NCBI GenBank assembly: GCA_015494335.1
Contig: WGBK01000091.1
Location: 1 to 11,724, forward strand
Length of the DNA stretch: 11,724 nucleotides
Direction of reading: 5' to 3'
From: Gammaproteobacteria bacterium
GTDB taxonomy: Bacteria > Pseudomonadota > Gammaproteobacteria > GCA-001735895
The notes below the pieces were generated by a model, which was not told where the DNA came from, did no database searches, and worked only from the letters and a program-made list of their open reading frames with translations. Each line of letters starts with the position of its first letter. Position 1 is the first letter of the stretch. The translations under genes and the position numbers were made by a program. Below are positions 1 through 5,586 of this stretch, one piece after another.

Positions 1-899
1 ATGACGTCCTCGATGGTTCCGCGTTCCTCGCCGATGGCCGCGGCCAGGCTCTCGACGCCGACCGGGCCGCCGTCGAATTTCTCGATCATCGACAGGATCA
101 GCCGCCGGTCCATGTGATCGAGACCGCTCTGGTCCACCTTCAGCATGTCCAGCGCCGCGGTGGCGACTTCGCCGTCGATGACGCCGCCGGCGCGCACCTC
201 GGCATAGTCGCGGGCGCGGCGCAGCAAGCGGTTGGCGATGCGCGGGGTGCCACGGGAACGCGCGGCAATCTCGCGGCCGCCGTCGCCCGACAGTTCGATA
301 CCGAGCAGCTCGGCGCTGCGGTGGACGATGTGGCCAAGGTCGTCGATGCTGTAGAACTCGAGCCGTTGCACGATGCCGAAGCGGTCGCGCAGCGGCGAGG
401 TCAGCAGGCCGGCGCGGGTGGTGGCGCCGACCAGGGTGAAGGGCGGCAATTCGAGCTTGATCGATCGCGCCGCCGGACCTTCGCCGATCATGATATCGAG
501 CTGGTAATCCTCCATCGCCGGGTAGAGGATCTCCTCGACCACCGGGCTGAGACGGTGGATCTCGTCGATGAACAGTACATCGTGAGGCTCGAGATTGGTC
601 AGAATGGCCGCCAGGTCACCGGGCTTTTCCAGCACCGGGCCGGAGGTCTGGCGCAGGCCGACGCCCATCTCGTTGGCGATGATGTGCGAAAGGGTGGTCT
701 TGCCGAGGCCGGGGGGACCGAAGATCAGCACATGATCCAGCGCTTCCTCGCGCTGCCGCGCGGCGGCGATGAAGATCTCCATCTGCTCGCTGACCTGGGG
801 CTGACCGACATAGTCGGCCAGACGCTTCGGACGCAGCGCCCGCTCCTGCGGGTCTTCGCCCTCCTCCAGGGCCGGGTCGATCAGGCGCGGCTCGTCCAT
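1..899 (-). CDS. ruvB: RuvB, Holliday junction branch-migration ATPase (C-terminus cut by window edge)
   Basis: RuvB is the hexameric AAA+ motor that, with RuvA, drives branch migration of Holliday junctions during recombinational repair. The frame reads from an ATG at 899 to the window edge with no stop, giving residues 1-299 of a protein usually near 340 residues, so only the end of the winged-helix domain is missing. Visible motifs are Walker A GPPGLGKT (61-68), Walker B LFIDEIH (109-115), sensor 1 GATTRAG (158-164) and the arginine-finger segment PLRDRFG (169-175). The C-terminal DNA-binding domain begins around 255 (LDHMDRRLI). Its ATG overlaps the ruvA TGA in a 4-base ATGA, which implies translational coupling. 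Identification is certain from the motifs and the ruvC-ruvA-ruvB context. Confidence 0.97.
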   Translation of the reverse strand, partial: MDEPRLIDPALEEGEDPQERALRPKRLADYVGQPQVSEQMEIFIAAARQREEALDHVLIFGPPGLGKTTLSHIIANEMGVGLRQTSGPVLEKPGDLAAILTNLEPHDVLFIDEIHRLSPVVEEILYPAMEDYQLDIMIGEGPAARSIKLELPPFTLVGATTRAGLLTSPLRDRFGIVQRLEFYSIDDLGHIVHRSAELLGIELSGDGGREIAARSRGTPRIANRLLRRARDYAEVRAGGVIDGEVATAALDMLKVDQSGLDHMDRRLILSMIEKFDGGPVGVESLAAAIGEERGTIEDV

Positions 900-1510
900 C
901 AGCGTTTCACCGCCTGTTGCAGGGCCTGCTTGATCAGGGATTCGGGGCTGTCGTCCGCGGCCTGTTTCGCCGCCGCCGCGATCATCCGCGTCGCATCGGC
1001 GGGCTTGTAGCCCAGGGCCTGCAGCGCCTCGGCGGCCTCGGCATGGCGGGCATTGCGGTCCGGTGCCGCGCCGGCCGGAGCGGCGTCCGGCGCTGTTCCG
1101 TCGTCGAAGGCCTCGACCTTGTCCTTCATCTCGACGATCAGGCGCTCGGCGGTCTTCTTGCCGACACCGGGCAGACGCGTCAGGGTGGCCACATCGGCCT
1201 GGCGGATGCAGGCGATGAAGTCCTGCTCGGAAATGCCGGAGAGGATGGTCAGCGCCATCTTCGGACCCACGCCGTTGACCTTGATCAGCTGGCGGAACAG
1301 CAGCCGTTCCTGTTCGCTGTGGAAGCCGATCAGTCGATGGGCATCGTCGGTGATCTGCAGGTGGGTCCAGACCGATACGCGCTCGCCTTCGGCCGGCAAC
1401 TGGTAGTAGGTGGACATGGAGACGTCGACCTCGTAGCCGACGCCGTTGCAGTCGATGAGCAGTTGCGGTGCGCGTTTCTGCGCCAGTGTGCCTGTGAGTC
1501 GGCCGATCAT
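899..1510 (-). CDS. ruvA: RuvA, Holliday junction-binding subunit
   Basis: RuvA tetramers bind the four-way Holliday junction and load RuvB rings on opposite arms. The protein is 203 residues, the same length as E. coli RuvA, and starts MIGRLTGTL. Domain I (OB fold) covers about 1-63. Domain II carries two helix-hairpin-helix motifs, VNGVGPKMA (78-86) and LPGVGKKTAERL (113-124), which contact the DNA backbone. An Ala/Pro/Asp-rich linker (about 134-153) leads to the RuvB-binding domain III (about 154-203, with ALGYKPADA). The ATG at 1510 overlaps the ruvC stop as ATGA, and its own TGA overlaps the ruvB ATG in the same way. I see no SOS box (CTG-N10-CAG) between ruvC and ruvA. In E. coli ruvAB is transcribed separately from ruvC under LexA control, whereas here all three genes are fused into one unit. 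Confidence 0.97.
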   Translation of the reverse strand: MIGRLTGTLAQKRAPQLLIDCNGVGYEVDVSMSTYYQLPAEGERVSVWTHLQITDDAHRLIGFHSEQERLLFRQLIKVNGVGPKMALTILSGISEQDFIACIRQADVATLTRLPGVGKKTAERLIVEMKDKVEAFDDGTAPDAAPAGAAPDRNARHAEAAEALQALGYKPADATRMIAAAAKQAADDSPESLIKQALQQAVKR

Positions 1511-2031
1511 CGGCGGCGGGTTCTCCGGGTCTTGAAGGCGCTGGCGGGCAGCCCCGTTCGGTTTTCCATCATCTGGTGCTGGGCATGGCAGATGGCCAGG
1601 GCCAGCGCGTCGGATTCGTCGATCTGCGGCTCGGTCTTGAGACCCAGCAGGCGCATCACCATGTGGCGCACCTGTTCCTTTTCGGCGCCGCCGCGTCCGA
1701 CCAGGGCCTGCTTGACCTCGCGCGGCGCGTATTCGTAGACCTTCAGGCCGGCCTGGTGACCGGCGCAGATCGCGGCGCCGCGGGCCTGGCCCAGTTTCAG
1801 CGCGGAATCTGCGTTCTTGTGCATGAATACCGATTCGATGCTCATCTGGACCGGCGCATGTTCGGCAATGACCTCGCAGAGTCGCTCGAAGATGTCGCCG
1901 AGCCGCTCGGGAAAACGCTCGCCCTGCACGCGGATGTGGCCGCTGGCCAGGTAGATCATGCGGTCGCGCCGGTTGTCGATCAGCCCGTAACCGGTCAGCC
2001 GGGATCCCGGGTCGATGCCCAGGATGATCAT
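1507..2031 (-). CDS. ruvC: RuvC, Holliday junction resolvase
   Basis: RuvC is the dimeric, Mg2+-dependent endonuclease that cuts Holliday junctions symmetrically. The protein is 174 residues (E. coli 173). All four catalytic acidic residues of the RNase H-like fold are present: D7 in ILGIDPGS, E66 in MSIESVF, and D138 and D141 in QIDESDALALAI. The start at 2031 gives the canonical MIILGIDPGS N-terminus. A GGAAGG sits directly against this ATG, closer than normal, while an AGGG a few bases further upstream is better spaced. The gene follows yebC after 22 bases and overlaps ruvA by 4 bases, so yebC-ruvC-ruvA-ruvB is probably one transcript, the linkage usual in gammaproteobacteria. Confidence 0.97.
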   Translation of the reverse strand: MIILGIDPGSRLTGYGLIDNRRDRMIYLASGHIRVQGERFPERLGDIFERLCEVIAEHAPVQMSIESVFMHKNADSALKLGQARGAAICAGHQAGLKVYEYAPREVKQALVGRGGAEKEQVRHMVMRLLGLKTEPQIDESDALALAICHAQHQMMENRTGLPASAFKTRRTRRR

Positions 2032-2053
2032 CCTTCCGACGCCCTACTGCGCC

Positions 2054-2788
2054 TCACTGCTCCATGTCCGGGTGCAGGTCGGCGTTGTGGTAGACCTCCT
2101 GCACATCGTCCAGTTCTTCCAGCGTGTCGATCAGCCGTTGCACCTTCTCGCTGTCCTCGACGCCGAGTTCGACATTGTTGGCGGCGCGCATGGTCAGTTC
2201 GGAATCCACCGGCTCGTGGCCGGCCTCGATCATCGCTTCCTTGACCTTGAGATAATCGCCCGGCGCGGTCAGCACCTCGATCAGGCCGTCTTCCTCGGTC
2301 ACCACATCCTCGGCGCCGGCCTCGAGGGCCGCCTCCATGATCGCATCCTCGTCACTGCCGGGGGGATAGGTGAGCACGCCGACGCTGCTGAACATGAAGG
2401 CCACCGATCCATCCTGGCCGAGATTGCCGCCGCTCTTGCTGAAGGCATGACGCACTTCGGCCACGGTCCGGTTGCGGTTGTCGGTGAGGCAGTCGACGAT
2501 GAGGGCGACACCGGCGGGGCCGTAGCCCTCGTAGCGGATCTCCTCGTAATCGGAACCCTCGAGTTCGCCGGCACCGCGCTTGACCGCACGCTCGATGGCG
2601 TCCTTCGGCACCGACTGGGCCTTGGCCTTGTCCACCGCGGTACGCAGGCTGGGGTTGGCCGAAAGATCGGAACCGCCCTTGGCGGCCACCGTGATCTCGC
2701 GGATCAGACGGGTGAAGAGTTTGCCGCGCTTGGCGTCCTGTGCCTTCTTGCGGTGCTGGATGTTGGCCCACTTGCTGTGTCCTGCCAC
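2054..2788 (-). CDS. yebC: YebC/TACO1-family protein
   Basis: This is a full-length YebC family member of 244 residues (E. coli 246), with the signature N-terminus MAGHSKWANIQHRKKAQDAK and the conserved block SVPKDAIERAVKRG. Family members were long annotated as transcriptional regulators. More recent work on YebC and its mitochondrial relative TACO1 points to the ribosome and relief of stalling on difficult peptides such as proline stretches. Nothing in this sequence decides between those roles. The start codon is GTG at 2788, supported by a GAGG about 8 bases upstream and by the invariant MAGHSKW start. The gene lies 57 bases after the CRP-like gene and 22 bases before ruvC, its usual partner. 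A weak promoter candidate precedes it. Confidence 0.95.
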   Translation of the reverse strand: MAGHSKWANIQHRKKAQDAKRGKLFTRLIREITVAAKGGSDLSANPSLRTAVDKAKAQSVPKDAIERAVKRGAGELEGSDYEEIRYEGYGPAGVALIVDCLTDNRNRTVAEVRHAFSKSGGNLGQDGSVAFMFSSVGVLTYPPGSDEDAIMEAALEAGAEDVVTEEDGLIEVLTAPGDYLKVKEAMIEAGHEPVDSELTMRAANNVELGVEDSEKVQRLIDTLEELDDVQEVYHNADLHPDMEQ

Positions 2789-2818
2789 GGTACGAACCTC
2801 GAGTATCTGAACCCGGGC

Positions 2819-2849
2819 ATTTTACCACCAAACCCCTTGCCGGTGTCAC
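2819..2849 (-). promoter_or_regulatory. Candidate weak sigma-70 promoter for yebC-ruvCAB
   Basis: On the minus strand a TAAAAT (-10, at 2819-2824) is preceded by GTGACA (-35, at 2844-2849) with a 19-base spacer. The hexamers match well but the spacer is two bases longer than optimal, and the -35 overlaps the 3' end of the CRP-like gene. It would start transcription about 25 bases before the yebC GTG. Read-through from the upstream regulator gene is an equally good explanation for yebC expression. Confidence 0.35.
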
Positions 2850-3562
2850 CAGCCGGCAGGCAGTTTGCGCTCGATGTGGATGCGCTTGCCGTCGATGCGG
2901 ATGTAGCCGCCGGTCTTCAGCTCCTTGAGGATGCGATGCACCATCTCGCGGCTGGCGCCGACGCGCAGGGCGATGTCCTGCTGGGTCAGGCGCTCGGTAA
3001 CGAGGCTGCCGTCCGGCAGTTCCACGGCGTGCTTGTAAAGCACCCGCACCACGCGGCCATAGACATCGTCGAGAGCGAGGCTGCTGACCTCCTCGGTCAG
3101 ATCCTGGATCAGTTCCACCAGGTGATCGATCAGGCGCATCGCGACCTGCGGTTGGGTCAGCAGGCTGTCCATGAACAGCTGCCGGGAGATGACCGCCAGG
3201 TGGGCCGGCTCGGTGGTCTGGATGCTGGCCTGGCGCGGGATGCCGCCGATGGGGGCCAGCTCGCCGAAGGAATCGCCGGGGCCGAGGCTGTTGATGATGA
3301 TTTCCTTGCCCTTGTCGTTGCACAGGAACACATCGACCTTGCCGTCGACGATGACATACAGGGAATCGGTACGGTCGCCCTGGCGCACCACCAGCTCGCC
3401 CTTGTCGCAGGCCTGGATCTCGAGCTGATCGATGATCCGGTCGAGATCGCGGTCTTCCAGCCCCTCGAACAGCGGGGCCTGGCGCAGGACCTGGCGCAGG
3501 CGGGCGGGTTTTGGCGTGATGAGATTGTGCATGTTCGGTTCCGGGGTGCGGAAACCGGTCAT
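2846..3562 (-). CDS. CRP/FNR-family transcriptional regulator, CRP-like
   Basis: This is a 238-residue DNA-binding regulator of the CRP/FNR superfamily. An N-terminal cyclic-nucleotide-binding-like beta barrel (about 30-125) contains the phosphate-binding cassette FGELAPIGGIPRQAS (99-113, with E101 and R110). A dimerisation helix (about 137-172) and a C-terminal helix-turn-helix (192-218) follow. The recognition helix GASREMVHRILKEL keeps R205, E206 and R210, equivalent to R180, E181 and R185 of E. coli CRP, so TGTGA-type half-sites are expected. There is no FNR cysteine cluster. CRP residues T127/S128, which contact cAMP, align with L155/T156 here, and the usual R-S/T-A of the cassette reads R-Q-A, so the effector is uncertain. 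The start is also uncertain: Met11 at 3532 would give 228 residues and would suit the promoter candidate at 3561-3588. Neither start has a strong ribosome binding site. Confidence 0.88.
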   Translation of the reverse strand: MTGFRTPEPNMHNLITPKPARLRQVLRQAPLFEGLEDRDLDRIIDQLEIQACDKGELVVRQGDRTDSLYVIVDGKVDVFLCNDKGKEIIINSLGPGDSFGELAPIGGIPRQASIQTTEPAHLAVISRQLFMDSLLTQPQVAMRLIDHLVELIQDLTEEVSSLALDDVYGRVVRVLYKHAVELPDGSLVTERLTQQDIALRVGASREMVHRILKELKTGGYIRIDGKRIHIERKLPAGW

Positions 3563-3588
3563 TCTATGCCAGATTCGGCGACAGGCAA
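3561..3588 (-). promoter_or_regulatory. Candidate sigma-70 promoter of the CRP-like gene
   Basis: On the minus strand TTGCCT (3583-3588) and TAGAAT (3561-3566) are separated by 16 bases, with 4/6 and 5/6 matches to the consensus hexamers. The predicted transcript start (about 3553) would lie inside the longest reading frame. If the promoter is real, translation must therefore begin at the second methionine (3532). A separate TTGACG at 3591-3596 has no well-spaced -10. Confidence 0.35.
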
Positions 3589-3628
3589 GTCGTCAACTGA
3601 CAGGGTTTGGTGATATCGCTTTAACGCT

Positions 3629-3728
3629 AGCGTGTGCCCCGGTCTGTGAAAATGTCTGCGGCACGGAAGCCGCAGTCAAGCCTATAGGGATATATTCACG
3701 GCGTTTTTCACAGACCGGGGCACACGCT
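3629..3728 (-). repeat. Palindromic repeat element, copy 1 (24-base inverted arms around a 52-base conserved core)
   Basis: Bases 3629-3652 and 3705-3728 are perfect reverse complements (24 bases), enclosing a 52-base core at 3653-3704. The core holds an inner hairpin (CTGCGGC at 3656-3662 with GCCGCAG at 3669-3675, loop ACGGAA) and then the motif AGCCTATAGGGAT starting at 3679. The core aligns without gaps to copy 2 (5459-5510) at 39 of 52 positions, although the arms are mostly different. The element lies 36 bases after the gpmI stop and 66 bases before the longest frame of the CRP-like gene. As RNA it would form a long stem that could act as a terminator or 3'-end stabiliser for gpmI, but no T-run follows the outer stem on either strand. 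The strand is arbitrary because the element is nearly symmetric. Confidence 0.9.
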
Positions 3729-3730
3729 GC

Positions 3731-3760
3731 TCTCGCGAGATGGATTGGATGCCAGCATCC
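3731..3760. repeat. Two short palindromes beside repeat copy 1
   Basis: TCTCGCGAGA (3731-3740) is a perfect 10-base palindrome. GGATGC-CA-GCATCC (3747-3760) is a 6-base stem with a 2-base centre. Both lie between the gpmI stop and repeat copy 1, so the gpmI 3' region has three consecutive hairpin-forming sequences. No T-run follows either one, so I do not call them intrinsic terminators. Confidence 0.6.
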
Positions 3761-3764
3761 AGTA

Positions 3765-5309
3765 TCAATTGGCGTATTCCTCGAGCAGCAGGGACTTGCC
3801 GGTCATCTCCTCGGGCTGGGGCAGACCCATCAGTTGGAGCAGGGTCGGCGCCAGGGCGGAGAGGTTCTCGCCGGTGGCGAGGCGCCAGGGCACCTGGTCG
3901 ATGACCAGGCAGGGCACCGGGTAGATGGTGTGCTGGGTATGCGGTTCGCCGGTGACCGGATCGACCATCTCGTCGCAATTGCCGTGATCGGCGGTGAGAA
4001 TCACCGAGTAGTTCTCCTCCACCGCCACGTCAAGCACCCGGCCTACCTCCCGGTCGAGGGTTTCGACGGCCTGGATCACCGCGTCGCGGACCGCGGTATG
4101 GCCGACCATGTCGCCGTTGGCGAAGTTGACCACGAGGAAGCCGTACTGGTGCGATTTCAGCGCCTCGATCATCTCGTCGGCCACCTCGCGGGCGCTCATC
4201 TCCGGCTTCAGGTCGTAAGTCGACACATCCGGCGACTTGACCATGTTGCGATCCTCGCCGGGGAAGCGATGCTCGCGACCGCCATTGAAGAAGAAGGTCA
4301 CATGCGGGTATTTCTCGGTTTCGGCGCAATGGAACTGCTTGTAGCCGGCCTGGCTGATGATGCTGCCGAGGGTCACCTTGGGCCGTTCCGGGGGGAAGGC
4401 GATGGGCGACAGGAATTCGGGATCGTACTGGGTCATGCAGGTGACGGTGATCGGCTCGTAGTTGCCACGATCGAAACAGGTGAATTCCTGGTGACTGAGA
4501 GCGGCGGTGAGCTGGCGCGAACGGTCGTTGCGGAAGTTGAAGAAGATCATCTCGTCGCCCTTCTCCATCGGGATGTAGTCGGGCAGCACCGTCGGCTTGA
4601 TGAATTCGTCGTGCACGCCGGCCTCGTAGGCATCCTGTACCGCCAGGGTCGCATTCTTGGCCTGGGTGCCCTCGCCGTAGACCACTGCGCGCCAGGCCAG
4701 CTCGGTACGATCCCAGCGGCGGTCGCGGTCCATCGCGTAGTAGCGACCGGAAATGGTGCCGATGACGCCGCCGTGTTCGGACAGCGCCAGTTCCAGGTCG
4801 GGAATGAAGTTCATCGCCGATTTCGGTGGCGCATCGCGACCGTCGGTAATGACATGGATCTGCGGCAGCACATCGTGCTGGCCGCAGAGCTTGATCAGCG
4901 CCATCAGGTGATTGATATGACTGTGCACACCGCCGTCGGAAACCAGACCGATCAGGTGCAGCGGACGATCCTTCTTCTTGGCATGGTTGATGGCGGCGAG
5001 AAAGGCCGGATTGGTGAAGAAGCTGCCGTCCTCGATCGCATCGTCGATGCGGATCAGATCCTGCTTGACGATGGTGCCGCAGCCGATGGTCATGTGACCG
5101 ACTTCGGAATTGCCCATCTGCCCCTTGGGCAGGCCGACGCCGATGCCGGAGGCTTCCAGCGCGGTATGCGGGTAGGAGGAGAAATAGCGATCGAGATTCG
5201 GGGTATGGGCCTCGATGACCGCATTGTTGGCCTTGCTGGGGTTGAGACCAAACCCGTCCAGGATGATCAGCAGGGCGGGTCTTCGGGGTACGGCTCTCGC
5301 TTCGGGCAT
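3765..5309 (-). CDS. gpmI: 2,3-bisphosphoglycerate-independent phosphoglycerate mutase
   Basis: GpmI interconverts 3- and 2-phosphoglycerate in glycolysis and gluconeogenesis in the cytosol, using two metal ions (usually Mn2+) and a phosphoserine intermediate. At 514 residues it matches the E. coli enzyme. Visible motifs are LLIILDGFG (13-21, metal ligand D18), GQMGNSEVGH (63-72, nucleophile S68), the NFANGDMVGHT segment near 398-408 and TADHGN (439-444, ligands D441 and H442), followed by HTQHT. The ATG at 5309 has a GGTGAG about 12 bases upstream, rather distant, and a perfect TATAAT 38 bases upstream. The gene stands alone, with a palindromic element on each side (copy 2 upstream, copy 1 downstream). 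Confidence 0.97.
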   Translation of the reverse strand: MPEARAVPRRPALLIILDGFGLNPSKANNAVIEAHTPNLDRYFSSYPHTALEASGIGVGLPKGQMGNSEVGHMTIGCGTIVKQDLIRIDDAIEDGSFFTNPAFLAAINHAKKKDRPLHLIGLVSDGGVHSHINHLMALIKLCGQHDVLPQIHVITDGRDAPPKSAMNFIPDLELALSEHGGVIGTISGRYYAMDRDRRWDRTELAWRAVVYGEGTQAKNATLAVQDAYEAGVHDEFIKPTVLPDYIPMEKGDEMIFFNFRNDRSRQLTAALSHQEFTCFDRGNYEPITVTCMTQYDPEFLSPIAFPPERPKVTLGSIISQAGYKQFHCAETEKYPHVTFFFNGGREHRFPGEDRNMVKSPDVSTYDLKPEMSAREVADEMIEALKSHQYGFLVVNFANGDMVGHTAVRDAVIQAVETLDREVGRVLDVAVEENYSVILTADHGNCDEMVDPVTGEPHTQHTIYPVPCLVIDQVPWRLATGENLSALAPTLLQLMGLPQPEEMTGKSLLLEEYAN

Positions 5310-5347
5310 GCTGTTGTTTTTCTCACCGGCGGCTATAACAGCGTTTC

Positions 5348-5353
5348 ATTATA
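5348..5353 (-). promoter_or_regulatory. gpmI promoter -10 box
   Basis: A perfect TATAAT on the minus strand lies 38 bases before the gpmI ATG, in the space between repeat copy 2 and the gene. No good -35 is present at 16-18 bases (the best is about 3/6), and it is not an extended -10 (the TG is displaced by one base). An activator or relaxed -35 usage would be needed. The predicted transcript start is near 5341. Confidence 0.5.
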
Positions 5354-5433
5354 CACTAAAGCTGCAGGCCGTAGAATCCAGGCCCGTTGCATCCCCAGGG
5401 CCGCGTCACCCAAGTTTCTGAACCATTGATATA

Positions 5434-5535
5434 GTTGGGGTCGTGTCTGATCGGAAAACCTCGGCGGCATGGATGCCGGCGCGGAGCCTACAGGGATGTA
5501 TTTACGGCGTTTTTCCGATCAGACACGACTCCAGC
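5434..5535 (-). repeat. Palindromic repeat element, copy 2 (imperfect 25-pair arms around a 52-base conserved core)
   Basis: Bases 5440-5458 and 5511-5529 are perfect reverse complements (19 bases). Pairing extends outward to 5434/5535 with two G-T wobbles. The 52-base core (5459-5510) contains CGGCATGGATGCCG (5465-5478), which can form a short inner hairpin, and then AGCCTACAGGGAT starting at 5485 and a terminal ACGGCGT. It has the same length and orientation as copy 1 and 39/52 identity. The element begins 51 bases after the chemoreceptor stop codon and ends about 80 bases before the gpmI -10 box, so it separates the two transcription units. Known palindromic families such as REP elements sit in similar positions, but I cannot match this to a named family from sequence alone. 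Confidence 0.88.
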
Positions 5536-5586
5536 CCAGTAACCGGATGACGGACCCCGGTTCTATCCCCACTCGGCAGGGGCAAC

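Noticed and set aside
2352..3323. 323-codon minus-strand open frame across yebC and the CRP-like gene
   Set aside because: It is a shifted frame over two well-identified genes, rich in Arg/Pro/Gly as expected of an out-of-frame high-GC read.
2015..3613. 532-codon plus-strand open frame
   Set aside because: It is antisense to yebC and the CRP-like gene, both confidently identified on the minus strand. Its openness follows from high-GC codon bias.
3644..3713. TGTGA and TCACA in the arms of repeat copy 1 as a binding site for the neighbouring CRP-like regulator
   Set aside because: The two half-sites are nearly 60 bases apart rather than 6, they arise simply because the arms are inverted repeats, and copy 2 has no such sequence.
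3629..3728. Copy 1 as a non-autonomous transposon (MITE) with ordinary terminal inverted repeats
   Set aside because: True MITE copies share their terminal repeats, whereas here the ends differ and the middle is conserved. No flanking target-site duplication is evident by eye.
3432..5429. 665-codon plus-strand open frame
   Set aside because: It is antisense to gpmI and also spans the intergenic gaps and both palindromic elements. It has no recognisable domain, and its residue content (rich in Gly, His, Val, Asp) is typical of the reverse of a high-GC gene.
5536..5586. CCCC/GGGG hairpin (CCCCACTCGGCAGGGG) just after the chemoreceptor stop as a terminator
   Set aside because: The stem has only four pairs and no T-run follows on the minus strand.
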